From Limisphaerales bacterium (GTDB taxonomy: Bacteria; Verrucomicrobiota; Verrucomicrobiia; Limisphaerales; SXTU01): a stretch of 64,000 nucleotides of DNA. This document shows positions 1-7,682 of this stretch, piece by piece. The notes under the pieces were generated by a model, which worked only from the letters and a program-made list of their open reading frames with translations, made no database searches and had not been told where the DNA came from. Numbering within the stretch: position 1 is the stretch's first letter; each line of letters begins with the position of its first letter. The stretch covers positions 66,913 through 130,912 of the forward strand of contig WRPG01000019.1 of NCBI GenBank assembly GCA_009773355.1. The letters run 5' to 3'. The position numbers were made by a program, and so were the translations under genes.

Positions 1-215
1 GGGCGGATTGCCGCAGGAAAAACGGCCAGAGCGGCGGCGGGCAACGAGACAGGCTCCGGCCCGCACACGGTTTCGGGGCCAGAGCCTGCCTTCCTCCGCA
101 CCCGCGGAGAAAACGGGTTTCATCTCAGGAAAGTTCGAGGCCGGGGCGCACTTCTTGCATGGATTCAACGTGGATTCCGAAGCTTGGACAAGCACAGGAT
201 GCACACGACGAAAGG
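1..215. other. Left-edge region without a recognised gene
   Basis: This stretch lies downstream of the kinase gene that ends at 286. Short open frames cross it in several phases, as expected in G+C-rich DNA, but none has a recognisable domain or a convincing ribosome binding site. I see no RNA gene in it. It may hold the 3' end of a gene that continues left of the window, but nothing supports that directly. Confidence 0.4.
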
Positions 216-288
216 TAGCTCGACATTCCAATGTCGAGTGCGGAAGCGCGGTCAGCGCGTCGGTTCTCGACATTGGAATGTCGAGCTA
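216..288. repeat. 73-bp REPIN-like element, family A copy 1
   Basis: The arms are 216-238 (TAGCTCGACATTCC, then AATGTCGAG) and 266-288, which is its exact reverse complement. Each arm contains a palindrome (CTCGACATT, two bases, AATGTCGAG), and the spacer is 27 nt. A second copy with identical arms, the same total length and a different 27-nt spacer lies at 20867-20939. The last three bases supply the TAG stop codon of the kinase gene on the minus strand. Confidence 0.9.
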
Positions 289-2100
289 CTTGCCCGGTGG
301 CGGGGCGTCATCCACCGGCGCGCACACCACGCGGAAGCCGGCGTAGATCGTGGACTCATGCAGGCCGGCGGCCCGGCGGTTCCGCACCTCGAAGACCTTG
401 GGCTGGTAACTTTCCCACGTGGCCCCCCGCCGCACGAAGGGTGTCTTCGCCTCGAAAGCCGGCGGCCATTCCTCGCACAGCTCGGAGACGTTGCCGGCGA
501 GGTCAAACAGTCCGTGGCGCTCCGGCGGGAAGGAGCCGACCGGGGCGGCGGTGCTGAAGTCATCCGCATAACCCTCGATGCGCATCCGCTGGGCGAAGGG
601 GGACTCGAAGCCGGCGAAGTTGCCGTAGCCGGCCGGCGGCGGCCAGTTCGTGCCCCAGTAAAACTGATTTGAGTCGGAGAGCTCCCTCTCGGCGGCGGTC
701 GCGCCCGCCTCGTTGGTCAGGCCCGCCGTCCAGCTCCACTCGGCGTCGCGCGGGAGCCGGTAGTGCTGGGTCGCCGAGAGCCGCCCGGCCGCGCGCTCCT
801 GGGCGGTGAGCCACGCGCAAAACGCCCGCGCGTCCGCGCCGGACACCGCGCGCACCGGGAACGTCGGGTCCGAGGAAACGGGCGGGTCGTTCCAGCGGCG
901 CGGCAGTTTCTTCGGGCTGCCCCGTTCAAAGAAAAACGCCGCGTCCGCCGCGTGCCCGGTCGCGTCCACGAACGCGCGGAAGTCCTGCACGCGCGTCTCC
1001 CAGATGGAAAAGTCCACGGTCAGGCCGGGAACCGGGACGAAGACCATGCCCAGCGAGTTGGTCCAGCTTCCGGGCATGGCGCTGGCAAAAGTCACCGCCG
1101 GTTCGGTCGTAGTGGGCGGCGGGAAGAACTGCTTGACCAGCACCCAGCCGAGCGCCGCCACTGCCACACACGCCGCCACCGCCAGTTGCCGCCGCTGCGC
1201 GCGGCCACGGCGCAGCGAGCGCCCGGCCTCGATGCGCTTCAAGTCTGCCAGCACTTCCGCGCCCGAGGCGTAGCGCTCACGTGGGTCGAGATGGCAGCAC
1301 TTGAGGATGATTTCGTTGACCTCCAGCAACTGCTCGCGGTCGGTGAGCTGCCCGAGGTCGTCGGGCAGCATCGGAAATTCCTGGCGGTCGTGGCCGGTGA
1401 CCACCTCGTAAAGCACCTTGCCGAAGCTGAACAAATCCGCCGCTGCCGTGCCCGGCCCTTCCGGCGGAATGTAGCCGGTCGTGCCCACCAAGGTGTCTGC
1501 CTTGGCCGCGCTCGTGACCAGACCGATGTCCGCCAGCTTGGGCCGCCCGTCCACGAAGATGATATTCGCCGGCTTGATGTCGCGATGGACGAGGCCGTGT
1601 CCATGCAAACGGTCGAGCGCCGAGGCGAGCGACCGCGCCAGCGGCAGCGCCTCCGCGCACGGCAGCCGCCCGCGCTGCTTGAGCAGGACGCCGAGCGTGG
1701 CTGGCTCATAGGCCGGGGGACTCCCCGCCGGCTCCGCCGCAGCGAGGTTCGGAAACGGCTTCGCGAGCGTGGTCGCGTCATCCGCCAGTTCCATCACGTA
1801 GTAAAAATAGCCCGCCTCGTCGTTCTTCCCGACGTGGAACACGCTCACCTGGCTCTCGTGCGAGGAAATCGGCTCGTAGGCGCGGATGCCCGCGAACTCC
1901 CGGAGATAAGGCCGCTCGCTGTCGAAGCTGTCGCGATACACCACCTTCACCGCGCGGCGCGTGCCCAGCGCGCTGTGCGCCAGCCACACCTCGCCGTAGC
2001 TGCCGCGCCCGATGAGCCGCTCCATGTGATAGTCCGGCACCACCGGCGCGGGGCGCGGCGGGCGGTTCGGGTTCGGATTGGTTGGCGGCGTTGAACTCAT
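286..2100 (-). CDS. Membrane Ser/Thr protein kinase with C-terminal FGE-like domain
   Basis: The 604-residue protein starts with a Pro/Asn-rich leader. A Hanks-type kinase domain follows, with glycine loop GRGSYG (31-36), ATP lysine K52 in AVKVV, catalytic loop HRDIKPAN (near 170), and DIG where DFG is usual. One hydrophobic segment near 306-326 (LAVAACVAVAALGWVLV) should anchor it in the inner membrane. The remaining roughly 260 residues resemble the formylglycine-generating-enzyme/SUMF1 fold (NSLGMVFVPVPG, YRLPRDAEW, GLFDLAGNVSE, AGFRVV). The segment that carries the active-site Cys in true FGE reads RRGATWESYQ...EVRNRRA and has none, so this part is more likely a binding or sensor module than an FGE. 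The ECF sigma gene lies just upstream on the same strand, a common PVC pairing. The substrate is unknown. Confidence 0.9.
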   Translation of the reverse strand: MSSTPPTNPNPNRPPRPAPVVPDYHMERLIGRGSYGEVWLAHSALGTRRAVKVVYRDSFDSERPYLREFAGIRAYEPISSHESQVSVFHVGKNDEAGYFYYVMELADDATTLAKPFPNLAAAEPAGSPPAYEPATLGVLLKQRGRLPCAEALPLARSLASALDRLHGHGLVHRDIKPANIIFVDGRPKLADIGLVTSAAKADTLVGTTGYIPPEGPGTAAADLFSFGKVLYEVVTGHDRQEFPMLPDDLGQLTDREQLLEVNEIILKCCHLDPRERYASGAEVLADLKRIEAGRSLRRGRAQRRQLAVAACVAVAALGWVLVKQFFPPPTTTEPAVTFASAMPGSWTNSLGMVFVPVPGLTVDFSIWETRVQDFRAFVDATGHAADAAFFFERGSPKKLPRRWNDPPVSSDPTFPVRAVSGADARAFCAWLTAQERAAGRLSATQHYRLPRDAEWSWTAGLTNEAGATAAERELSDSNQFYWGTNWPPPAGYGNFAGFESPFAQRMRIEGYADDFSTAAPVGSFPPERHGLFDLAGNVSELCEEWPPAFEAKTPFVRRGATWESYQPKVFEVRNRRAAGLHESTIYAGFRVVCAPVDDAPPPGK

Positions 2101-2126
2101 GTTGGCGACGACGCGCGCCCGCTTTT

Positions 2127-2156
2127 AAGCTCTTGCGCCACCCGCCGCAAGAGCTT
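2127..2156. repeat. Hairpin between sigma factor and kinase genes
   Basis: AAGCTCTTGCG at 2127-2137 pairs perfectly with CGCAAGAGCTT at 2146-2156 around an 8-nt loop. It lies between the sigma-factor stop and the kinase start. There is no U tract on either side, so it could be an attenuator, an RNA-processing site or a repeat remnant rather than a standard terminator. Confidence 0.55.
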
Positions 2157-2282
2157 GCGTCGCGTGGGATAGTCCAAGGGCAGCACGGACGACGAGCGCA
2201 CCGATGGATTCACCTCCCCCTCGCGCAGCCGCTCCACCAGCCAGAGCAGGAATCGGCAAAGCGTCGCTCTCACAACCAGCGG

Positions 2283-2927
2283 CTAGAGGAAGGTTTTCTC
2301 CAGCCGGCGGGCTTCCTTCTTGATTTGAGACTGAACGCGATGCTTGGCCAGATGCACCTGCGCCGTGCTGATGTCCAGGCTCGCCGCCACTTGGCTCGCC
2401 GGCCATTGCCGCAGCACATAGAGGTCGAAGATTTGATACTGCCGCGGGCTGACCTGCGTGCGGACGAGTTCGACCGCCCGATCCAGGAGGCTCTGCTGCC
2501 AGTCCGCCTCCCATGCGGCGTCCGCCGTGTCCCCTGCCCCATCCGGCAGCCGGTCCATCGCGCGCGTCCCTGCGTCCGTCGCGGCGTCCGCCAGGCCGAC
2601 CTCGTGCGGCTTGCGCTTGCGATACTGGTCCGCGATGCGCCGCCGGGTGATGAGCTTGAGCCAGCCCTTGAAGGAGCCGACCGCCGGGTCGTATTTGAAC
2701 TCCTTCATCTGCTTGGCGACGGAAATGACCGTCTCCTGCACCACCTCCTGCGCCTCCGCGTCCGAAAGTCCGCCCTTGCGCGCCGTGCTGTAAATCAGCC
2801 GCCAGTAAGTCTCGAAGAAGTCGCGCCAGCTCCGCTCGTCCTCCCAGTCCTTGAGCCGGCCCAGCAGGCTCTGCCGGGTGTGCAGCGGGTTCGCGTCGGG
2901 CGGATTCATGGGCAGGGCCGAGGCCAT
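2283..2927 (-). CDS. ECF-type RNA polymerase sigma factor
   Basis: About 214 residues with sigma-70 region 2 (DFFETYWRLIYSTARKGG, AEAQEVVQETVISVAKQM, FKGWLKLITRRRIADQYRK) and region 4 (VSPRQYQIFDLYVLRQW, ASQVAASLDISTAQVHLAKHRV). It should direct RNA polymerase to a small regulon. It precedes the kinase gene on the same strand, and in PVC bacteria such pairs suggest control by phosphorylation instead of a classic anti-sigma factor; this is inference. The frame stays open further upstream, but region 2 similarity begins after the ATGs at 2927 and 2909. Neither ATG has a strong Shine-Dalgarno, so the start is uncertain by six codons. Confidence 0.85.
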   Translation of the reverse strand: MASALPMNPPDANPLHTRQSLLGRLKDWEDERSWRDFFETYWRLIYSTARKGGLSDAEAQEVVQETVISVAKQMKEFKYDPAVGSFKGWLKLITRRRIADQYRKRKPHEVGLADAATDAGTRAMDRLPDGAGDTADAAWEADWQQSLLDRAVELVRTQVSPRQYQIFDLYVLRQWPASQVAASLDISTAQVHLAKHRVQSQIKKEARRLEKTFL

Positions 2928-3298
2928 CAGCGGATATATTCGTCCGCCGGCCGGGGATTCTTGCAAGGAATCTCGGTTGAAGGCGCTCGCTGGGGTGACG
3001 CTAGCCAGACACCGGAAACGGCGCAAGCCGACCAACGCGAAGCTCGAAGCCGCATCCCCCACCAAAAGCCGGGAGCAGGCCCTGGATGGCAGCCGGTTTC
3101 TGCACCCGCCGCCTTCCGCAAGGTTGGCGGGCCACCTCCGCCGAGAAACCTTTGAACCCGCGCACGCGAAGTGGCGTCTATTCCGCGCACTTGTTTTTGA
3201 GCAGCAACGTTTTGGGCACGCAAGCCGGACAACTTCAGCGCCTGACCGGCGCGACGCGGCGCGGGGCGGTGGCAGCGCCGTCTCGCGGAGGGATGTCC
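2928..3298. promoter_or_regulatory. Divergent intergenic region
   Basis: About 370 bp separate the minus-strand sigma factor from the plus-strand export operon, so promoters for both should lie here. I could not assign -35/-10 hexamers with confidence. The only clear signal is a GGAGGG Shine-Dalgarno at 3287-3292, six bases before the ATG at 3299, which decides the start of the TolC-like gene. Confidence 0.5.
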
Positions 3299-4993
3299 AT
3301 GCCAACGCTGCTCCTGCTGGCGGTGCTGCTGGCGGCCGGCTGCTCGAAGCAGCATTACCACGCGCAGGCGGACAAGGACGCCTACGGAATTGTCGGCCGC
3401 AAGCAGCAGTTGCTCTTCGGCCAGACCAACGCCTTCACGATTGAAACGCCGTATTCCCAGCGCGACCCGAAGGACATCCGCTGGGAGGAGCTGCTCGGCG
3501 AGCGCAAGGGGGGGGGAGGCAAGCAGGTCATCACGCTCGACGATGCGCTCAAGCTCGCCGTCGCGCACAACCGCCAATACCAGTTCCGCAAGGAGACGCT
3601 TTACCTCGCCGCGCTCACGCTGACCGGCGAGCGGCATGAGTTCGCGAAACGCCCCTTCGCCACGCTGGGCGCGGGGGTGATCCGCGAATCGGACAAGGAT
3701 GGCCGCGTGGACGGCAGCGGCAGCCTCGGTTTCTCCCAACTGCTCCAGAGCGGCGGCACCATCAGCGCCACGCTCGCCAACGACATGCTCCGTTACTTCA
3801 CGGGCGACCCGCGCCGCTCGGTCACGACCGTCATGTCGCTGAACTTCACGCAGCCGCTCCTGCGCGGCGCGGGCGCGGACGTGGTGGCGGAGGTGCTGCG
3901 GCAGGCGGAGCGCGAGGTGATTTACGACCTGCGGGCCTTCGCGCTGTTCCAGCAGACCTTCGCGGTGGACATCGTCACGACCTACTACCGCCTGCTCCAG
4001 CGTGAAGACACGGTGCGCAACGCCAAGAACAACTACCTGAAGCTGGTGAAGATCCGCGAGCTGCTCGAGGCGCAGTTCATCGCCCAGCGACGGCCCAAGT
4101 TCGAGGTGGACCAGGCACAACAGGAGGAGCTCAAGGGCAAGAGCGCCTACATCAGCTCGGTGGAATCGTATCAGACCGCGCTGGACCAGTTCAAAATCAC
4201 GCTCGGCCTGCCGCTGGGCGTGGAGCTGGCGCTGGACGACCGCGCGCTGGCGGACTTGAAGAAGACCGGCCTGCTGGTGGTGGAAACGGACGAGTCCGCC
4301 GCCTTCGCCGCCGCCGTCGAGCACAAGCTCGACCTGCTCAACGAGATTGACCGCTTCGAGGACAGCAAGCGCAAGATTGTCGTCGCCGCCGACCGGCTGA
4401 AGGCGAACCTGACGTTCGTCTCCGGCGTGTCACTGGCCAACGACTCGGTCAACTACTCCAAGTTCGACGTGTCGCAATACACCGCCAATGCCGGCCTGCA
4501 ACTGGACCTGCCCTTCGACCGCCTGCTCCAGCGCAATGCCTACCGCGGCACGCTCATCCTGTTCGAGCGCGCGCTGCGCTCGCTGGCGCTGACGCTCGAC
4601 ACCAGCCGCGACGCGGTGCGGCAGGGGCTGCGCAACCTCGATCAGTTGCAGCAGAACTACGTCATCCAGACCAACGCCCTGGCGCTCGCGGACCAGCGGG
4701 TGGACGCATCGAACATCCTGCTCCAGGCCGGCCGCTCGCAAATCCGCGACCAACTCGAGGCCCAGACCGCGCAGGTGCAGGCGCAGAACGCGGTGACGCA
4801 GGTGCTGGTGGATTACCTCGCGGCGCGGCTGAAATTTCTGGTGGACGTGGGGGCCTTGCGGGCTGAAGGCGAGGGCTGGTGGCTCCAGCCGCAGCCGCTC
4901 CCCGCCTCGACCACGCCGCCGCAGAAGCGCAAGCCCGACGGCAGTGGCGATGCGGTTGCGCCGCCGGACAAGATTTTTGGAACTGACCGATGA
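3299..4993 (+). CDS. TolC-family outer-membrane efflux lipoprotein
   Basis: The 564-residue outer-membrane channel component of a tripartite exporter. The N-terminus MPTLLLLAVLLAAGCSK is a lipoprotein signal with lipobox LAAGC, so the mature protein should be lipid-anchored. Two TolC-type repeats rich in amphipathic helix follow (TLDDALKLAVAHNRQYQF, LNFTQPLLRGAGADV, and in the second half ALADQRVDASNILLQAG and RSQIRDQLEAQ). ATG 3299 is chosen because GGAGGG sits six bases ahead; the ATG at 3293 abuts that motif. The stop overlaps the next start as ATGA, so this gene is first in a coupled operon with the adaptor and ATPase. The length is slightly above usual TolC sizes because of a Pro-rich tail. 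Confidence 0.9.
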   Translation: MPTLLLLAVLLAAGCSKQHYHAQADKDAYGIVGRKQQLLFGQTNAFTIETPYSQRDPKDIRWEELLGERKGGGGKQVITLDDALKLAVAHNRQYQFRKETLYLAALTLTGERHEFAKRPFATLGAGVIRESDKDGRVDGSGSLGFSQLLQSGGTISATLANDMLRYFTGDPRRSVTTVMSLNFTQPLLRGAGADVVAEVLRQAEREVIYDLRAFALFQQTFAVDIVTTYYRLLQREDTVRNAKNNYLKLVKIRELLEAQFIAQRRPKFEVDQAQQEELKGKSAYISSVESYQTALDQFKITLGLPLGVELALDDRALADLKKTGLLVVETDESAAFAAAVEHKLDLLNEIDRFEDSKRKIVVAADRLKANLTFVSGVSLANDSVNYSKFDVSQYTANAGLQLDLPFDRLLQRNAYRGTLILFERALRSLALTLDTSRDAVRQGLRNLDQLQQNYVIQTNALALADQRVDASNILLQAGRSQIRDQLEAQTAQVQAQNAVTQVLVDYLAARLKFLVDVGALRAEGEGWWLQPQPLPASTTPPQKRKPDGSGDAVAPPDKIFGTDR

Positions 4994-6726
4994 CCCGACT
5001 CCTACAATTCATCCGCCAGCGCCCCGTGTGGCTGCTGCTCTTCCTGCTGGCCGCGATCGCCGGCGCCACCTACGCGTTCCGCAGCCGCAAACCGGTCGCG
5101 CAGACGAACAGCTACTACACCGTCAAGCGGGGCGACTTCCTTGTCTCCCTCGTCGAGGGCGGCACGTTGCGCGCCGTGCAGGAGCTGATCATCCGCAACG
5201 AGCTGGAGGGCGGCACCACCATCGTCAGCGTCGTCCCCGAGGGCACGACCGTGAAGCAGGGCGAGCTGCTCGTGGAGCTGGATTCCTCGGGCCTGAAGGA
5301 GAAAATCGCGAACCAGGAAGTCACCGTGCAGAACGCCGAGGGTTCCTACAGCAAGGCCAAGGAGGACCTGGAAATCCAGAAGCTCACCATGGACGCCTCG
5401 GTCAAGGACGCGACGCTCAAGGTCGAGTTCGCCATCTCCGACCTGGAGAAATACAAGGAAGGCGACTGGCCGCAGCAGGAGCGCGCCATCCAGGCCCGCA
5501 TCACCATCGCGCAGGAGGAAATGCAGCGCGCCCAGGACCGGCTCAACTGGACCAAGACGCTCGAGGCCAAGGGCTACGCCACCAAGGACGAGCTGAAGGC
5601 GGACACGCTCACGATGAAGCGCCAGGAAATCACCATCGCGCAGGCGGACGAGGAGTTGCGCCTCGCCACCAAATACACCTATCCCAAGTCCGTCCGGCAG
5701 TTGGAGGCCGCGCTCGACACCGCCCGGCTTTCGCTCTTGCAGGTCAGGCAGAAGGCCACCTCCACCATCAAGTCCTACGAGTCGGACGTGACCGCGAAGC
5801 AAAACACCCTGGAACTCCAGCGCGAGCGCCTGGCGGACATGAAGCGGCAGCTTGAGCTGACGAAGATTTACGCGCCACAGGACGGGCTGGTGGTCTATGC
5901 CACCGGCAGCGCCAGCGGCAGCGGCATCCTCATCGAGCAGGGCGCGAGCATCCGCCAGAAGCAGGACCTCCTCAAGCTGCCCGACGTGACGCAGATGATG
6001 ATCGAGGTGAAGGTCCACGAGTCGCACGTCCGGCAGGTCAAGCCCGGCCTCGGCGCCTACGTGACCATTGACTCGCTGCCCGACAAGCAGTTCACGGGCA
6101 TCGTGAAGAAAGTCGCGGTCCTCCCCGACACCACCAGCCGCTATTACAACCCCAACATGAAGGTCTACAGCACTGAGGTGTGGATCAACGAGTCGCTCCA
6201 GGACATCAAGCCCGGCGTCTCCGGCCGCGCGGAAGTTGTGGTCACGAACCTCCAAAGCGTCCTCACCGTGCCCATCCAGGCCGTCACCACCGTCAAGGGC
6301 CAGCAGGTCTGCTTCGTCCAGCGCGGCGAGAAGGACGTGCATGTGCCGGTCGAGGTCGGAATGTTCAACGACCGCATGATCGAGATCCGCAAGGGCCTCG
6401 CTGAAGGCGACCGCGTGCTGCTCTCCGCGCTGGCCAACAGCGACACCATCTCCCTGGACGGCTCGGTGCTGAACCACGAGGAGGACGGCACCAACCGCCC
6501 GCTGCCCAAGCTCCCGCCCGTCGCCCCGCCGACCCAAAAGCCCGCCAAGGATCACCCGTTGCCCCCAGGTGTCCGTCAGTCCAGCGGCAGCAACTCCACC
6601 AAGACCCCGAGTTCCACCCCGCGCCCGGAAAAGCCGGTCAAGCCCGAGCGCACGACCGACAAACCCGCCACCGAGAAGCCCGCCCGCACCGCCGAGCGCC
6701 CCGCCCGCAGTTCCTCCGCTCCATGA
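4990..6726 (+). CDS. Periplasmic adaptor (HlyD/MacA-like) subunit
   Basis: 578 residues. A single N-terminal membrane segment (VWLLLFLLAAIAGATYAF, 17-34) anchors a periplasmic protein. A biotinyl-lipoyl-like half-motif (VVPEGTTVKQGELLVELDSS) follows, then long alpha-hairpin coiled coil (about 100-280), the second lipoyl half (YAPQDGLVVYATG), and beta-barrel and membrane-proximal domains (VHESHVRQVKPGLGAYVTIDS; VLTVPIQAV). It should bridge the inner-membrane transporter and the TolC-like channel. The last 70 residues are a low-complexity Pro/Lys/Thr tail not typical of MacA. It overlaps the upstream gene by ATGA and the downstream ATPase gene in the same way. Confidence 0.9.
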   Translation: MTRLLQFIRQRPVWLLLFLLAAIAGATYAFRSRKPVAQTNSYYTVKRGDFLVSLVEGGTLRAVQELIIRNELEGGTTIVSVVPEGTTVKQGELLVELDSSGLKEKIANQEVTVQNAEGSYSKAKEDLEIQKLTMDASVKDATLKVEFAISDLEKYKEGDWPQQERAIQARITIAQEEMQRAQDRLNWTKTLEAKGYATKDELKADTLTMKRQEITIAQADEELRLATKYTYPKSVRQLEAALDTARLSLLQVRQKATSTIKSYESDVTAKQNTLELQRERLADMKRQLELTKIYAPQDGLVVYATGSASGSGILIEQGASIRQKQDLLKLPDVTQMMIEVKVHESHVRQVKPGLGAYVTIDSLPDKQFTGIVKKVAVLPDTTSRYYNPNMKVYSTEVWINESLQDIKPGVSGRAEVVVTNLQSVLTVPIQAVTTVKGQQVCFVQRGEKDVHVPVEVGMFNDRMIEIRKGLAEGDRVLLSALANSDTISLDGSVLNHEEDGTNRPLPKLPPVAPPTQKPAKDHPLPPGVRQSSGSNSTKTPSSTPRPEKPVKPERTTDKPATEKPARTAERPARSSSAP

Positions 6727-7442
6727 GCGACCGCGCCATCATCCGCATCGAGCGGCTGGAGAAGATTTACCGGATGGGCGATGTCGAGGTGCGCGCCCTG
6801 CGCGGCGTGGACCTCACCATCATGCCCGGCGAATACGTCGCCATCATGGGCGCGTCCGGCTCCGGCAAGTCCACCCTCCTCAACGTCCTCGGCTGCCTCG
6901 ACCGGCCCAGCGGCGGCAAGTATTACCTCGGCGGCGTGGACGTGGCGACGATGGACGACGATTCGCTCTCCGCCTTTCGCGGGCGCACGCTGGGCTTCGT
7001 CTTCCAGAGCTACAACCTCATCCAGCAGCTCACCGTCATCGAGAACATCCACGTCCCGCTCTTCTATCAGGGCAAGGATCTCTCCACCTGCCTCGAACAC
7101 TGCGAGCGCCTCGCGAAGATGGTCGGCCTCGCCGAGCGCCTCGACCACCGGCCCAAGCAGCTCTCCGGCGGCCAGCAGCAGCGCGTCGCCATCGCCCGCT
7201 CGCTGGTGAACGACCCGCTCCTCATCCTCGCCGACGAGCCGACGGGCAACCTCGACTCCAAGACCGGCCTCGAAATCCTCGACACGTTCGACCGCCTCAA
7301 TGCCGAGGGCAAAACCATCGTCCTCGTCACCCACGGCAACGAGGTCGCCGAGCGCGCGCAGCGCGTGGTCCACATGAAGGACGGGGTGATTGATCGTGAA
7401 ATCATCAATCGGCCGCGCCCCGCCTTGGCTCCCTGTCCGTGA
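6723..7442 (+). CDS. ABC transporter ATP-binding protein (MacB/LolD type)
   Basis: 239 residues with Walker A GASGSGKST (43-51), Q-loop FVFQSYNLIQQLTV, signature LSGGQQQRVAIARSL, Walker B LLILADEPTGNLDS and switch histidine VLVTHGNE. The YRMGDVEVRALRGVDL opening is typical of ATPases that pair with FtsX-fold permeases (MacB, LolD, SalX). It overlaps the adaptor gene by ATGA. No permease follows: the next feature is a pair of repeats and then a convergent gene. The membrane partner must be encoded elsewhere, or has been lost. Confidence 0.9.
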   Translation: MSDRAIIRIERLEKIYRMGDVEVRALRGVDLTIMPGEYVAIMGASGSGKSTLLNVLGCLDRPSGGKYYLGGVDVATMDDDSLSAFRGRTLGFVFQSYNLIQQLTVIENIHVPLFYQGKDLSTCLEHCERLAKMVGLAERLDHRPKQLSGGQQQRVAIARSLVNDPLLILADEPTGNLDSKTGLEILDTFDRLNAEGKTIVLVTHGNEVAERAQRVVHMKDGVIDREIINRPRPALAPCP

Positions 7443-7449
7443 ACCGGGC

Positions 7450-7516
7450 GGAGCGCAGGTGTCCAACCTGCGCGAGGGGGCTGAACCGGAACGCGCAGGA
7501 TGGACCCTGCGCTCCG
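7450..7516. repeat. REPIN-like element, family K copy 1
   Basis: GGAGCGCAGGTGTCCAACCTGC on the left faces a diverged inverted arm that ends GACCCTGCGCTCC. The left arm is itself palindromic (GCAGGTgtccaACCTGC). The same family, with C/G replacing A/T, forms perfect arms at 23411-23480. It lies in the convergent gap after the ABC ATPase gene. Confidence 0.75.
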
Positions 7517-7570
7517 GTTCAGGGGCTGAAATCGCGGCGGTTCGCGGGCCGTGGATTCTCTCCATGAACC

Positions 7571-7652
7571 TGTAGCGGCGGTCTGTGACCGCTGAGTTGC
7601 GTGCCGCGTGCCAGCCGGTGCCAAAGCTCGGCGCTCGCAGAGCGCCGCTACA
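7571..7652. repeat. REPIN-like inverted repeat
   Basis: TGTAGCGGCGGTCTGTGACC and the following bases to 7595 pair with 7628-7652 (about 20 of 25 positions). Each arm is again an imperfect palindrome (GGCGCTCGCAGAGCGCC on the right). It fills the rest of the gap between the ATPase gene and the convergent dehydrogenase gene and could act as a two-way terminator. Confidence 0.75.
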
Positions 7653-7682
7653 GGACCGCGATTCGCAACCTGAACGTTGCGA

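Noticed and set aside
7443-7682. A missing MacB-type permease after the ATPase gene
   Set aside because: No multi-span frame of adequate length follows on the plus strand; the gap holds two repeats and then a convergent gene.
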